In this document: positions 1 to 8,634 of the stretch, one piece after another
Layout of the letters: the number at the start of each line of letters is the position of its first letter
Position numbering within the stretch: the first letter of the stretch is position 1
Assembly: GCF_031851795.1 (NCBI RefSeq)
Contig: NZ_CP134696.1
Coordinates: 2,651,001-2,715,000 of the forward strand
Reading direction: 5' to 3'
DNA length: 64,000 bases
From: Pontibacter sp. G13
Lineage (GTDB): Bacteria > Bacteroidota > Bacteroidia > J057
Program-made: the position numbers and the translations under genes
The notes under the pieces: generated by a model
The model's input: only the letters and a program-made list of their open reading frames with translations
Told to the model about the DNA's origin: nothing
Databases searched by the model: none

Positions 1-697
1 GCGACATGCGTATGTATGCCATTGTTCGTGATGACTGGGAAACCCTCAAAAAGGGTGATATGAAGGTATCCACGAACCCATCCCCTGCCCGATCTACCTG
101 ATTTCAGATGATTCAGCGATGGAAGATGATCAAAAAATTCGTAAATCATTTACAGTCAGGTAATCCAGGGGTAAGCCATCTTGTGTAGTATCTCAATCAG
201 GTGATTGCACCTGTTGAGGCTGAAAGCGTATGGATGATCAGGTCCTAAAACCATGCCTGAAGCGATACAAACAGCTTTTTGGCACAAACGATCTCCACGA
301 TTAGTTCAGCCCAACTTGCGATGGATTGTTGAGAGGTACATGTTTCGGAATATCAGCTTTGTCATTTCAATACAGCCTATATGACTCACATCCCTGTTCC
401 GCCATTCGCTCATGCCCATTCTGGAAATCAACGCTTTGACCAGTATCGAGCCTCACTCTTGATGCGCTCCCGCTACATGTCTAGACAATCGAAAATCTCC
501 ATGCGCCGACACGGAAATTGCCGAACGTCACGCTGGCTCCTTCGAAAAGCATAGCAATCAGTCGGTACGTCGATCTGAAAATAGCTGTTATTCCTTTGTT
601 TTATGAAGGGAGCTTGAATTCGCGCCTCTCTGCGAACCGGTGGCTCCCATTAGGATGGTCTCCTGGCGATTTGCCTGGGGCCTCGAATGATTCCTTC
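1..697. other. Intergenic region, no intact gene seen
   Basis: No complete gene could be supported in the first 697 bases. One open frame runs in from the window edge on the + strand (bases 3-101, 32 codons, beginning DMRMYAIVRDDWE) and could be the C-terminal scrap of a gene lying outside the window, but it matches no family I recognise. An open frame extends from 518 into rtcB, but its first 60 residues do not look like RtcB, so this stretch is treated as upstream DNA of rtcB. Confidence 0.4.
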
Positions 698-2113
698 ATG
701 GCAAAAATTAAGAAAAAGCACTTGCTCAGAATTGGGTTCGAACAAAGTGATTCGATCAAAGAAGCACTTCTAGCTGTCCAACACGAATCCTTGCAGCGGA
801 AGGGACGAGAATCCATCCTGCAGACTTTGCAGGTAGTGCTTCAAGATCCAGAAGCCTTTTTGAACCATCAAATATTGGCACCAGTGGCCAAACAACTGGT
901 GCCAGACGCACATACAGATAATCCCGATGCGCCTATTTTTCCGGAACTTAGAACGGAACCCGTTCCCACGCAGATCTATGGCGGACAGGGAATCGAACGT
1001 GGCGCAAGGGAGCAAATAGAAATCAGTGCCATGCTCCCCATTGCGAGAGCCACTGCATTGATGCCGGATGCCCACCAAGGATATGGATTGCCCATCGGCG
1101 GAGTACTTGCGACCGAAGGTGCCATCATTCCTTATGCAGTGGGCGTAGATATTGGATGTCGAATGAGCCTTTCGGTCTTTCCGATCAAAGCCAATCGACT
1201 GAATGGCAGTCATCATGCGTATGAGAATATGCTCAAAGCTCATACAACTTTTGGCGCGGGCAGAGGGCCTGCGGAGCCCATGCAAGCCGAAGTGTTGGAA
1301 GATCCGCTGTTCCGTGAAATTGCCATCGTCAAGCAACTTCATGGCAAGGCCATCAAACAGATTGGCTCCTCCGGATCTGGGAATCATTTCGTGGAATTTG
1401 GTGAAGTGGAAATCCTAGACCCAGACAACGAATGGGGGCTTCCGACGGGCACCTATGTAGGATTGTTGTCTCACTCAGGTTCACGAGGACTAGGGGCTGC
1501 AATCGCCCAGCACTACACCCAAATTGCGATGGACAAGACTCGTTTGCCCAAAAAGGCCAAGCAATTGGCATGGCTCGACCTAGCTTCTTCGGCTGGTGCA
1601 GAGTATTGGGAAGCCATGAATCTTGCAGGTAGATATGCTTCCGCATGTCACGACCATATTCATCGTAGGATCAGTCGTGATCTGGGAGAAAAGCCACTGT
1701 TCAAGGTGGAAAATCATCACAACTTTGCATGGAAAGAGCGCTTGGCGGATGGCACCGAGGTCCTGGTTCATCGAAAAGGCGCCACTCCAGCGGCAAAAGG
1801 TGAGTTGGGTATGATCCCAGGATCCATGACCGCTCCTGGCTTCATCGTCAGGGGGAAAGGCAATCCTCAATCCCTTGGGTCCGCTTCACATGGGGCAGGA
1901 CGATTGATGTCGAGATCGCGAGCCAAGCAGTCGATCACCAAGCACCAGATGAGAAAGATCCTCAAAGAACACAGGGTCACCCTCATTGGAGGTGCAGTGG
2001 ATGAAGCTCCGATTGCCTACAAGGATATCCATCAAGTCATGGCCGCACAGCGCGATCTGGTGGACGTAATCGGAATGTTTCAGCCGAGAATCGTCCGGAT
2101 GGCTACAGAATAA
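698..2113 (+). CDS. rtcB: RtcB family RNA-splicing ligase
   Basis: RtcB joins RNA 2',3'-cyclic phosphate or 3'-phosphate ends to 5'-OH ends, using GTP and Mn2+, in tRNA splicing or RNA repair. The metal and nucleotide signatures are all visible: DAHQG at residues 124-128, GVDIGCR at 149-155 with the metal-binding Cys154, GSGNHF with His230, LLSHSGSRGLG with His259, VENHHNFAW with His340/His341, HRKGATP at 358-364, and SHGAGR with His398, equivalent to the guanylylated histidine. The protein has 471 residues, normal for the family. I chose the ATG at 698 because the 60 codons upstream resemble nothing in RtcB and the protein then starts MAKIKKKHLL. No rtcA or archease neighbour is present. A strong terminator follows directly, so the gene is probably monocistronic. 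Confidence 0.95.
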   Translation: MAKIKKKHLLRIGFEQSDSIKEALLAVQHESLQRKGRESILQTLQVVLQDPEAFLNHQILAPVAKQLVPDAHTDNPDAPIFPELRTEPVPTQIYGGQGIERGAREQIEISAMLPIARATALMPDAHQGYGLPIGGVLATEGAIIPYAVGVDIGCRMSLSVFPIKANRLNGSHHAYENMLKAHTTFGAGRGPAEPMQAEVLEDPLFREIAIVKQLHGKAIKQIGSSGSGNHFVEFGEVEILDPDNEWGLPTGTYVGLLSHSGSRGLGAAIAQHYTQIAMDKTRLPKKAKQLAWLDLASSAGAEYWEAMNLAGRYASACHDHIHRRISRDLGEKPLFKVENHHNFAWKERLADGTEVLVHRKGATPAAKGELGMIPGSMTAPGFIVRGKGNPQSLGSASHGAGRLMSRSRAKQSITKHQMRKILKEHRVTLIGGAVDEAPIAYKDIHQVMAAQRDLVDVIGMFQPRIVRMATE

Positions 2114-2132
2114 ATTAGTTGCTTGTTAGTAA

Positions 2133-2167
2133 AACTGAGGCCGTCGCTTGGGCGGTCTCAGTTTTTT
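2133..2167 (+). terminator. Rho-independent terminator of rtcB
   Basis: An 11-bp stem (AACTGAGGCCG at 2133-2143 pairing with CGGTCTCAGTT at 2153-2163, one G-T pair) is closed by a 9-nt loop and runs into a T tract. It lies 20 bases after the rtcB stop and just past the 3' end of the convergent kinase gene. Confidence 0.85.
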
Positions 2168-2180
2168 CGTCTCTCAACAC

Positions 2181-3539
2181 CTACTGCCCTTGTTGGCCTC
2201 CTTTTCGCTGACGAATCGAGCGAGCATATCTTCCCAGCAGCGAATACAGCTCTTCCACATTGACGGGCTTGGACAGATAGCCGTCCACCCCAGCTTTCAT
2301 GAGTTTTTCTTTGGTATCGACGAAGGCGTCTGCCGTGAGGGCATAGATGGGAATCTGCTTGTTCAGAACTTGGGTTTTTCCGCTTCGAATATGATGGATG
2401 GCTTGCAAACCGTCCATTTCCGGCATGTGGAGATCCATCAGCACCAAATCAAAGTCCGAACTACCCAAATGATGTAATGCCTCCAATCCGTTGTTGGCAA
2501 TGACAAATTGAACGGATCTTCTCGTAAACAACTGCCGCATGAGGAATTGATTGATAGGCGTATCTTCTGCCAGCAATACCTTGAGGTCAGCGAGATTTTC
2601 ATCCAGGATCTTCCTTTCCGAAGTTGTTTGATCCACGCTTGGCACATGGATGAAAGGCAACTCGAAGTGGAAAGTGCTCCCCACCCCGGATTTGGACTCC
2701 AGCCATATCCGTCCTCCCTGCAATTCTACCAATTGCTTGACGATTGCAAGTCCAAGTCCAGTGCCGCCAAATTTTCGGCTCGTCCCGGATTCCGCCTGAG
2801 AAAATGACTCGAATACCAGGGCTTGCTTATCCGCAGGTATGCCAATTCCAGAATCTCGTACACAAAAATGTATCCGGATCTTTTGCCCCTTTTGGTGGGT
2901 TTGGCTCGCCTGAATCGAGATTCCCCCTCGCTCGGTGAACTTGAACGCATTACCGACCAGATTGATGAGGATTTGGGTCAATTTGCCGGGGTCCCCTTGA
3001 ATCGATTTGGGCCAAGCCTCCCCGACCACCAAATTCAGTTGGAGGCCTTTCTCCTGCGCCTTGAACTTGAAGGTTCCGATGAGGTCATTCAAGACTTTGT
3101 CGAGATCGAAGGGGATGGATTCGAATTCCATTTTTCCTGATTCGATCTTGGAGAAATCGAGAATTTCGTTGATGATATTGAGGAGGTTATTGCCTGCACT
3201 TTGAATGGCTTTTGCATAGGTGAGCCCCTGAACGTCATCAACATCCCTGACCATCAGATCTGTCAGGCCAATAATCGCATTTAGCGGCGTACGAATCTCA
3301 TGGGACATTTTGGATAGGAAATCAGATTTAGCCACGGTAGCTGCTCGGGCCTCCTCCATGGCTTGCTGGATCTGCTCGGTGCGCTCCAGCACTTTCTGCT
3401 CCAAGTCCGAATTCAGGGACTTCAGCTCCTCATTGGCATAGAACAATTCCCGAGACTTCTTCTCCAGAATGTCCTCCGCTTGCTTTCGAGCCAGTCGTTC
3501 CCGCTTGAGAATTCGCTTTAAAGTATCCGCCTCACTCAT
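2181..3539 (-). CDS. Cytoplasmic hybrid histidine kinase with receiver domain (H-NOX partner)
   Basis: This is a soluble hybrid sensor kinase of 452 residues. In order it has an N-terminal coiled coil (about 1-70) with no membrane segment or PAS domain, a HisKA domain with phospho-accepting His80 in SKMSHEIRTPLNAI, an HATPase domain (N box with Asn197 in NLVGNAFKF, G1 box DSGIGIP at 229-235, G2 box GGTGLGLAI at 258-266), and a C-terminal receiver domain with Asp369 in LVLMDLHMPEMDG and Lys in YLSKPV. There is no Hpt domain, so the phosphorelay partner is probably elsewhere. The gene starts 6 bp after the H-NOX stop, so the two are co-transcribed. The lack of any sensor domain fits a kinase whose input is the separate H-NOX protein, as known for H-NOX/HahK pairs; that pairing is inferred from context. 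Confidence 0.92.
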   Translation of the reverse strand: MSEADTLKRILKRERLARKQAEDILEKKSRELFYANEELKSLNSDLEQKVLERTEQIQQAMEEARAATVAKSDFLSKMSHEIRTPLNAIIGLTDLMVRDVDDVQGLTYAKAIQSAGNNLLNIINEILDFSKIESGKMEFESIPFDLDKVLNDLIGTFKFKAQEKGLQLNLVVGEAWPKSIQGDPGKLTQILINLVGNAFKFTERGGISIQASQTHQKGQKIRIHFCVRDSGIGIPADKQALVFESFSQAESGTSRKFGGTGLGLAIVKQLVELQGGRIWLESKSGVGSTFHFELPFIHVPSVDQTTSERKILDENLADLKVLLAEDTPINQFLMRQLFTRRSVQFVIANNGLEALHHLGSSDFDLVLMDLHMPEMDGLQAIHHIRSGKTQVLNKQIPIYALTADAFVDTKEKLMKAGVDGYLSKPVNVEELYSLLGRYARSIRQRKGGQQGQ

Positions 3540-3545
3540 AGATTA

Positions 3546-4088
3546 TCAGACCACCTTAGACAGGGTAAACTTTGAATGGGTTCTAGCTTCGTTGAAGTCT
3601 TCTCGGTGAATATGAATCTCCTCTCCAAAATGGGCGATGCTCCCCTCGATCAGCCCCTCTGCCAGATCTGCCATCCCACGAGAAGAGTGATAGACCATCT
3701 CCAGAATATCTGGGCCATTGAATTGGATATCGAATCTGGGCAACTCTGCATCTGGATACAGCTTGGCCACCTCGACATGAATGTAATCCTCGATCTTGGA
3801 GAGGAAATCGAATACCGAATCAGACTCCTCGAAAAAGGTTCCATAGCGAGAGGAAAACGTTTTCATCAGATGCTTGCCAAACGCATTGAGGAGGGTTGGC
3901 AAGGGTACTTCAGATTTCTCGGACAGCCTTGAGACCAGTGACACCATTTCCATGTGATCATAGGTACCTACTGCGGTATAAATTCCTCCTGATGGCAAAT
4001 CACATTCATTGACCAAATCATCCGCCATGTCAAAGCCAAAAGTATCCTCGACCATGTCGAAGAATTCTGTGAAGACTATTCCTTTCAT
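3546..4088 (-). CDS. Heme NO-binding (H-NOX) sensor protein
   Basis: This 180-residue protein matches a stand-alone H-NOX domain, a heme sensor of nitric oxide (O2 in some lineages) that controls partner kinases or cyclic-di-GMP enzymes. It begins with the family's typical MKGIVF. The proximal heme ligand is His104, in the conserved context IHVEVAKLYPDAELPRF, and the heme-propionate clamp Y-x-S-x-R is Tyr133-Ser135-Arg137 in MVYHSSRGMADL. It is the first gene of a two-gene operon with the hybrid kinase 6 bp downstream. Whether it binds NO only or also O2 depends on a distal-pocket tyrosine that I cannot place reliably without a structural alignment. Confidence 0.93.
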   Translation of the reverse strand: MKGIVFTEFFDMVEDTFGFDMADDLVNECDLPSGGIYTAVGTYDHMEMVSLVSRLSEKSEVPLPTLLNAFGKHLMKTFSSRYGTFFEESDSVFDFLSKIEDYIHVEVAKLYPDAELPRFDIQFNGPDILEMVYHSSRGMADLAEGLIEGSIAHFGEEIHIHREDFNEARTHSKFTLSKVV

Positions 4089-4306
4089 AAATCTGGGTTA
4101 AAGCGTCGATGCTTGCGGTATTTTACTTTTTGAAAATTCGCCAAACACAGAACAGAATGCCAGCACTTTCCAGCTGCAACCTTTCGATGTAAGAGCTGCA
4201 TTCAGATTGAATTCCTGAATATTTCCCCTCTTGGCAATTGCAGGTTATTTCATCCAAGTACCTAGAAAAGTGAGGATCATTTTCCCTTCTTCTGACATAG
4301 ATTTTG

Positions 4307-4320
4307 TTAGACTAGTCTAA
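4307..4320. promoter_or_regulatory. Palindromic operator upstream of TonB receptor
   Basis: The perfect 14-bp palindrome TTAGACTAGTCTAA lies 39 bp upstream of the receptor start codon, in the 271-bp divergent gap between the H-NOX and receptor genes. A close variant lies before the DUF4856/imelysin/HTTM/TonB operon (20435-20451). The shape resembles operators of metal-dependent DtxR/MntR-family repressors, so iron or manganese control of both loci is inferred. No regulator gene of that family is in the window. Confidence 0.6.
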
Positions 4321-4359
4321 AGTCATATTTTTGGGTACTCTAAAAATCTTTTTAAGTAG

Positions 4360-6666
4360 ATGAAAAAATCTGCACTCACCCTGATCCTCTCACTCTTTTT
4401 TGTAGCAGGATGGGGACAAACAGGCAACATACATGGAATGGTCGCTTCCTCAGGGAGTCCTGTCGGATACGCCACCATTTCCCTCATCAACAATGACTTA
4501 GGAACCACGAGCGGCGCGGACGGAAATTTCTCGCTGGCGGATGTTCCCTATGGAGATTACCAGCTGGAAGTATCTTCCTTTGGATACAAAGTATATCGCA
4601 CAGACATCTCTTTGAGCGCTTCTCAACCAGAGATTTCCCTACCTATCGAGCTTGCCCAAAGTAGTTTTGTCCTGAATCAGGTCGTGGTGACCGGTACAAG
4701 AACCTCCAAAAGGCAAACAGAATCCGCCGTCATCGTCAATGTGATCAACTCCGAGATGATGGAAAACCTCCAAACGTGTAACCTGTCAGAAGGGCTCAAA
4801 TTTCAACCGGGGCTTCGGGTAGAGACGGATTGCCAGACCTGTAATTACACGCAGCTTCGGATGAATGGACTTGGAGGTGGATACTCTCAGATTCTGATCA
4901 ATGGCAGACCCATTTTCAGCCCGCTGACAGGACTGTATGGGATGGAGCAGATTCCGACCAACATGATCGAGCGTATCGAAGTTGTGCGAGGAGGGGGATC
5001 GGCCCTGTACGGATCGAGTGCCATTGGAGGAACGGTCAACGTGATCACCAAGCTTCCCAAAACCAACGCATTTGATGTCGGATACACCTATCAGCAGATT
5101 GGGGCAGCGTCGGATCATATTGTCCACGGAAATGCTTCCATTGTCAATGAAGAAGCCAATGCTGGTATGACCCTATTCCTCCAAAATCGGAATCGAGACT
5201 GGTACGATCACAACGGGGATGATTATTCGGAGTTGACGAAGCTGGACAATCGATCTATTGGGCTCACAGGGTTCTTCATGCCCACAGCTAACCAAAAACT
5301 AGAAGCCAGTGTCAGCTTCCTCAAGGAGTACCGATACGGAGGCGAAATGGTCGATCGACCTGCGCACCTTACGCAACAAGCCGAAGAACGCACCCACCGA
5401 GTCCTCATAGGAAATGTTGACTATCAATTGAATTTCAATGAAGATCACAGCTCCTTGATCGCCTATGTAGCCGGGCAATTCACGGACAGAGATCACTACA
5501 CGGGTATTTTCCCTGATGACTCTACCGACATCCTCACGCATCTCGCCAATCCTCCATACGGGACCTCAGAGAATTACACCTTGCAGGGCGGTGCACAATT
5601 CAATCACCGCGTCAAAAACTTCCTCGGAGGATCGAATGTCCTGACATTGGGAACCGAATATATCTCTGACGATGTGCTGGATGTCATCGAAGCCTACAAT
5701 TACCGGATCGACCAGACGACCCAGAACTTTGGCGTATTTGCGCAGAGTGATTGGCAGATTCTCCGCCAACTCAACCTCCTTGCCGGTCTTCGAGTCGACA
5801 AACACAATTTTGTGGATCGTGCCATCCTCTCTCCTCGTCTTTCCTTGCTGTACAATCTTCGGGAAAACACCCAATTCAGATTAACCTATGGAACCGGATT
5901 TCGGGCTCCACAGGCTTTTGATGCGGACTTGCACATCGCTTTTGCTGGAGGCGGGATTTCTCGGATTTCCTTGGCTGAAAATCTCCAAGAAGAGCGTTCT
6001 CAATCTTGGAGCGGATCGATCAACTTCGACAAAGGCAGTGAAAATTGGATTGCAGGATTCACATTGGAAGGTTTTTACACACATCTTCAGGATGCTTTTT
6101 ATCTACATCCACTGGGAGAAGATCAGTTCGGAGAGCGCTTCGAAAAACGCAATGGAGACGGAGCGACCGTTCAGGGCGGCACCTTGGAGATCCGGGCCAA
6201 TTGGAAAAAGAAATACCAACTAGAGGGAGGATTCACGATTCAGTCTAGCCGCTTCGATGAACCCGTGGAAAACGTGGAAGGGCTACCCGCAAGGCGGGAA
6301 TTTCTCCGGACTCCGAATCAGTATGGATATGCGATGTTGACGCTGAATCCCATCCCCAGATTTCAGGCTACGATCAACTGGGTCTATACCGGGTCGATGG
6401 AATTGGCACACTTCGCAGGTGCGCCAGAGCAGACCGAGGATGCCTACAAGACCTCCCCAGCATTTTCCGAGCTGAGCTTCAAGGCTGGGTATACCATCCC
6501 TTTGAAAGTATTCAACACCAACATGGAAATCTATGGGGGCATCAAAAACCTCTTGAATGCCTACCAAGAGGATTTTGATACGGGTAAGAACCGAGATAGC
6601 AACTATGTCTATGGCCCGGGAATGCCACGAACCTTCTTTGCGGGTATCCGGATCAAATCCCTGTAA
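4360..6666 (+). CDS. TonB-dependent outer-membrane receptor
   Basis: This 768-residue protein has a signal peptide (MKKSALTLILSLFFVAGWGQ), an N-terminal carboxypeptidase-regulatory-like domain (about 22-105), a TonB-box-like VVVTGTRTSKR segment near 110-120, a plug domain, and a 22-strand barrel ending in an aromatic C-terminal strand (FFAGIRIKSL). The plug holds a CxxC pair in ETDCQTCNYTQLRMNGL and the conserved IERIEVVRGGGSALYGSSAIGGTVNVIT motif region. It imports a siderophore, metal complex or other ligand across the outer membrane using TonB energy. The upstream palindrome, shared with a probable iron operon, points to metal regulation. The ligand cannot be deduced; the CxxC plug is compatible with a metal or metallophore substrate, but that is a guess. 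Confidence 0.92.
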   Translation: MKKSALTLILSLFFVAGWGQTGNIHGMVASSGSPVGYATISLINNDLGTTSGADGNFSLADVPYGDYQLEVSSFGYKVYRTDISLSASQPEISLPIELAQSSFVLNQVVVTGTRTSKRQTESAVIVNVINSEMMENLQTCNLSEGLKFQPGLRVETDCQTCNYTQLRMNGLGGGYSQILINGRPIFSPLTGLYGMEQIPTNMIERIEVVRGGGSALYGSSAIGGTVNVITKLPKTNAFDVGYTYQQIGAASDHIVHGNASIVNEEANAGMTLFLQNRNRDWYDHNGDDYSELTKLDNRSIGLTGFFMPTANQKLEASVSFLKEYRYGGEMVDRPAHLTQQAEERTHRVLIGNVDYQLNFNEDHSSLIAYVAGQFTDRDHYTGIFPDDSTDILTHLANPPYGTSENYTLQGGAQFNHRVKNFLGGSNVLTLGTEYISDDVLDVIEAYNYRIDQTTQNFGVFAQSDWQILRQLNLLAGLRVDKHNFVDRAILSPRLSLLYNLRENTQFRLTYGTGFRAPQAFDADLHIAFAGGGISRISLAENLQEERSQSWSGSINFDKGSENWIAGFTLEGFYTHLQDAFYLHPLGEDQFGERFEKRNGDGATVQGGTLEIRANWKKKYQLEGGFTIQSSRFDEPVENVEGLPARREFLRTPNQYGYAMLTLNPIPRFQATINWVYTGSMELAHFAGAPEQTEDAYKTSPAFSELSFKAGYTIPLKVFNTNMEIYGGIKNLLNAYQEDFDTGKNRDSNYVYGPGMPRTFFAGIRIKSL

Positions 6667-6667
6667 G

Positions 6668-6720
6668 AGATCATTTCCCTCACACATTTAACCGCTGGGC
6701 ATCTATGCTTGGCGGTTTTT
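6668..6720. repeat. Left 53-bp direct repeat flanking the insertion sequence
   Basis: This segment is identical base for base to 8407-8459 on the other side of the insertion sequence. The match can be read as 53 to 55 bp depending on where the element's ends are drawn, because G6667/G8406 and C6721/C8460 also agree. It contains the receptor gene's terminator, which has therefore been duplicated. Interpreted as an unusually long target-site duplication. Confidence 0.9.
6690..6720 (+). terminator. Terminator of the TonB receptor gene (left copy)
   Basis: AACCGC (6690-6695) pairs with GCGGTT (6712-6717), with an inner GCAT/ATGC stem, and runs into a T tract. An identical copy stands at 8429-8459 as part of the right direct repeat. 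Confidence 0.75.
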
Positions 6721-6754
6721 CCTGTCTTCGGCGCTAATTTGCTAAATTCTATAG

Positions 6755-6787
6755 AAATCAGTCCCTGAAGCGTTCAGGGACTGATTT
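6755..6787 (+). terminator. Perfect hairpin at the left end of the insertion sequence
   Basis: AAATCAGTCCCTGAA (6755-6769) pairs perfectly over 15 bp with 6773-6787 around a GCG loop and is followed by T-rich DNA. It lies between the left inverted repeat and the transposase start. It would stop or mask transcripts reading in from outside, a known way for insertion sequences to limit transposase made from external promoters; that role here is inferred. Confidence 0.75.
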
Positions 6788-6833
6788 TTAATTTTTTTTG
6801 GGTGGCTCGAAGGGAATGAGGTTAAATTGAAGG

Positions 6834-8372
6834 GTGTTTGTCCGCAAGAAAACCCGCCCTTCCGGCACCGTATGTGTACAGGTCATTGATAAGAGCAGTG
6901 GCCGTTCAAAAGTGGTCCATACTGTCGGCCATAGCGATTCTCCAACTGAAATTGCTCGTCTGGTATCGGCCGGACACGCTTGGATTGCTCGGCATGGTGG
7001 TCAATCTGTCCTCGATTTCAACTCTGGGGATCCTCCCGATTTTTTCGAGACCGTCTCGGAAAGTATTGAGAGTCTGGAACTGGTCGGCCCTGACTTGATC
7101 TTCGGGCAGTTGTTCGACGAAGTCGGGTTCTCCCGACTGGAGGAGCCTCTTTTCCGCGAACTGGTGATCTCCCGGCTCGCCTATCCGGGCAGCAAGCTCA
7201 AGACGGTGGACTACCTATCCCGATATCGGGGTCAATTGATGGAGGTAAGCCGCCTCTACCGATACCTCGACAAGCTTCACGCCGGACAGATGGAGCAGCT
7301 CCAGCAGATCAGCTTTGAGCATACGCGTGAACTGTTCGGAGGAGAGATCTCCCTGATGTTCTATGATGTGACCACCCTCTACTTCGAGGCCTCGGAAGAA
7401 GACGACCTTCGCAGGATGGGATTTTCAAAGGAGGGAAAACATCGCCATCCGCAGATCCTGTTGGGGCTATTGGTTTCCCCGATGGGCTATCCCCTCTCTT
7501 GGGAACTGTTCCACGGAAAGAAATATGAAGGGGAAACCCTGTTGCCGGTCTTGGGGAAATTCGTTCGGCGTTTCGGTATCGAGAATGTGATAGTGGTTGC
7601 CGATTCTGGCCTGCTTTCCAGATCCAACATGGAGTTGATGGAAGATGCAGGATATGAGTACATACTCGGAGCGAGACTCAAGAACGAGTCCGGTGAAATA
7701 AAGGAGAAAATCCTGGACCTCGATCTTGCGGAAGGGCAGGGAGCGTGGCTGAAACGGTCAGACGGGCGAAAACTGCTGGTGACCTATTCCGAAAAGAGGG
7801 CATCAAAGGACGCATTTAATCGCAATCGCGGACTGCAAAAACTTGAAAAGGCGGTCAAGGGAGGTAAACTCGGGAAGCAACACATCAACAACAGGGGGTA
7901 CAACAAGTATCTCAAAATGGAGGGGAGTCTGTCCGTATCGATCGATTATGGGAAGTTCGAACGAGACGCCAAATGGGACGGTCTAAAAGGCTACATCACC
8001 AATACCGAACTCGACGAGGAGAAAATACTTGCCAACTATGCCCATCTGTGGCAGATAGAAAGGGCCTTTCGAATCTCGAAGACGGACTTGCGGGTACGGC
8101 CGATCTACCATCGGGTACAAAGGAGAATCGAAGCCCACATCTGCATCTCGTTTTGCGCATACAAGATATACCGAGAACTCGAAAGGCAGCTAAGTGAAAA
8201 GGGAGCAGGGATCTCGGTCGAGCAAGCCATACTAATATTAAAATCCATATTTGCCATAAATGTTGGCAATCCAGAGACTGGAGAAGTCAGGAAAATTGCC
8301 CTTGTCAAGCGAGAGGACCAGAAAACTCTTCTGAAAACTTTTGGAATCGACTGGCGAAATCTCAGGCCCTAA
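6834..8372 (+). CDS. IS1634-family (DDE) transposase
   Basis: This 512-residue protein has the DDE_Tnp_1 / IS4-superfamily fold pattern. The catalytic residues are Asp178 in MFYDVTTLYFE, Asp257 in VIVVADSGLLS and Glu409 in the C-terminal YAHLWQIERAFRISKTDL signature followed by RPIYH. A long insertion lies between the second Asp and the Glu, as expected for the family. The start is GTG at 6834, giving MFVRKKTRPSG. No frameshift or internal stop is seen, so the element may be active. The gene ends 20 bp before the right inverted repeat. Confidence 0.93.
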   Translation: MFVRKKTRPSGTVCVQVIDKSSGRSKVVHTVGHSDSPTEIARLVSAGHAWIARHGGQSVLDFNSGDPPDFFETVSESIESLELVGPDLIFGQLFDEVGFSRLEEPLFRELVISRLAYPGSKLKTVDYLSRYRGQLMEVSRLYRYLDKLHAGQMEQLQQISFEHTRELFGGEISLMFYDVTTLYFEASEEDDLRRMGFSKEGKHRHPQILLGLLVSPMGYPLSWELFHGKKYEGETLLPVLGKFVRRFGIENVIVVADSGLLSRSNMELMEDAGYEYILGARLKNESGEIKEKILDLDLAEGQGAWLKRSDGRKLLVTYSEKRASKDAFNRNRGLQKLEKAVKGGKLGKQHINNRGYNKYLKMEGSLSVSIDYGKFERDAKWDGLKGYITNTELDEEKILANYAHLWQIERAFRISKTDLRVRPIYHRVQRRIEAHICISFCAYKIYRELERQLSEKGAGISVEQAILILKSIFAINVGNPETGEVRKIALVKREDQKTLLKTFGIDWRNLRP

Positions 8373-8406
8373 AATCCGATTTGGGTGGCTCTGCGCCGAA
8401 GACAGG

Positions 8407-8459
8407 AGATCATTTCCCTCACACATTTAACCGCTGGGCATCTATGCTTGGCGGTTTTT
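8407..8459. repeat. Right 53-bp direct repeat flanking the insertion sequence
   Basis: Identical copy of 6668-6720, including the terminator hairpin and T tract. Removing the insertion sequence together with one copy would restore a receptor gene with a single downstream terminator. Confidence 0.9.
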
Positions 8460-8634
8460 CTGTTGAAGGATCTAGTTTCAGCTGCAGAGAATCCATCCGA
8501 ATATTGCCTAGTCCCCTATCCCGGTCTCACCATCATGAAAGACGGAGTACCCACTTGCGAGGCAGCGTCTCCCCAAGCATGGCGCGAATGGCCCATGACA
8601 ATCTCAGGGCCAATCACGATCGTCAATAGTTCCC
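8460..8634. other. Short gap after the insertion sequence
   Basis: Open frames exist on both strands here (one reads out of the insertion sequence on +, one from about 8628 down to 8536 on -), but neither matches a family I know. I see no convincing gene. Confidence 0.3.

Larger units (their letters stand above)
6721..8406 (+). mobile_element. Complete IS1634-like insertion sequence (about 1.69 kb)
   Basis: The ends are 14-bp perfect inverted repeats: CCTGTCTTCGGCGC at 6721-6734 and its complement at 8393-8406. Between them lie a perfect hairpin and one transposase gene. The element is bounded by 53-bp direct repeats. IS1634 (Mycoplasma) and IS1549 (Mycobacterium) are known for long, variable target duplications, so the flank agrees with the transposase family. 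The element appears intact and is oriented with the neighbouring receptor gene. A second short match, TTTGGGTGGCTC, occurs inside both ends (near 6798 and 8380). Confidence 0.9.

Noticed and set aside
518-697. Longer N-terminus for rtcB starting at 518
   Set aside because: The extra 60 residues have no RtcB similarity; the ATG at 698 starts the family's normal sequence.
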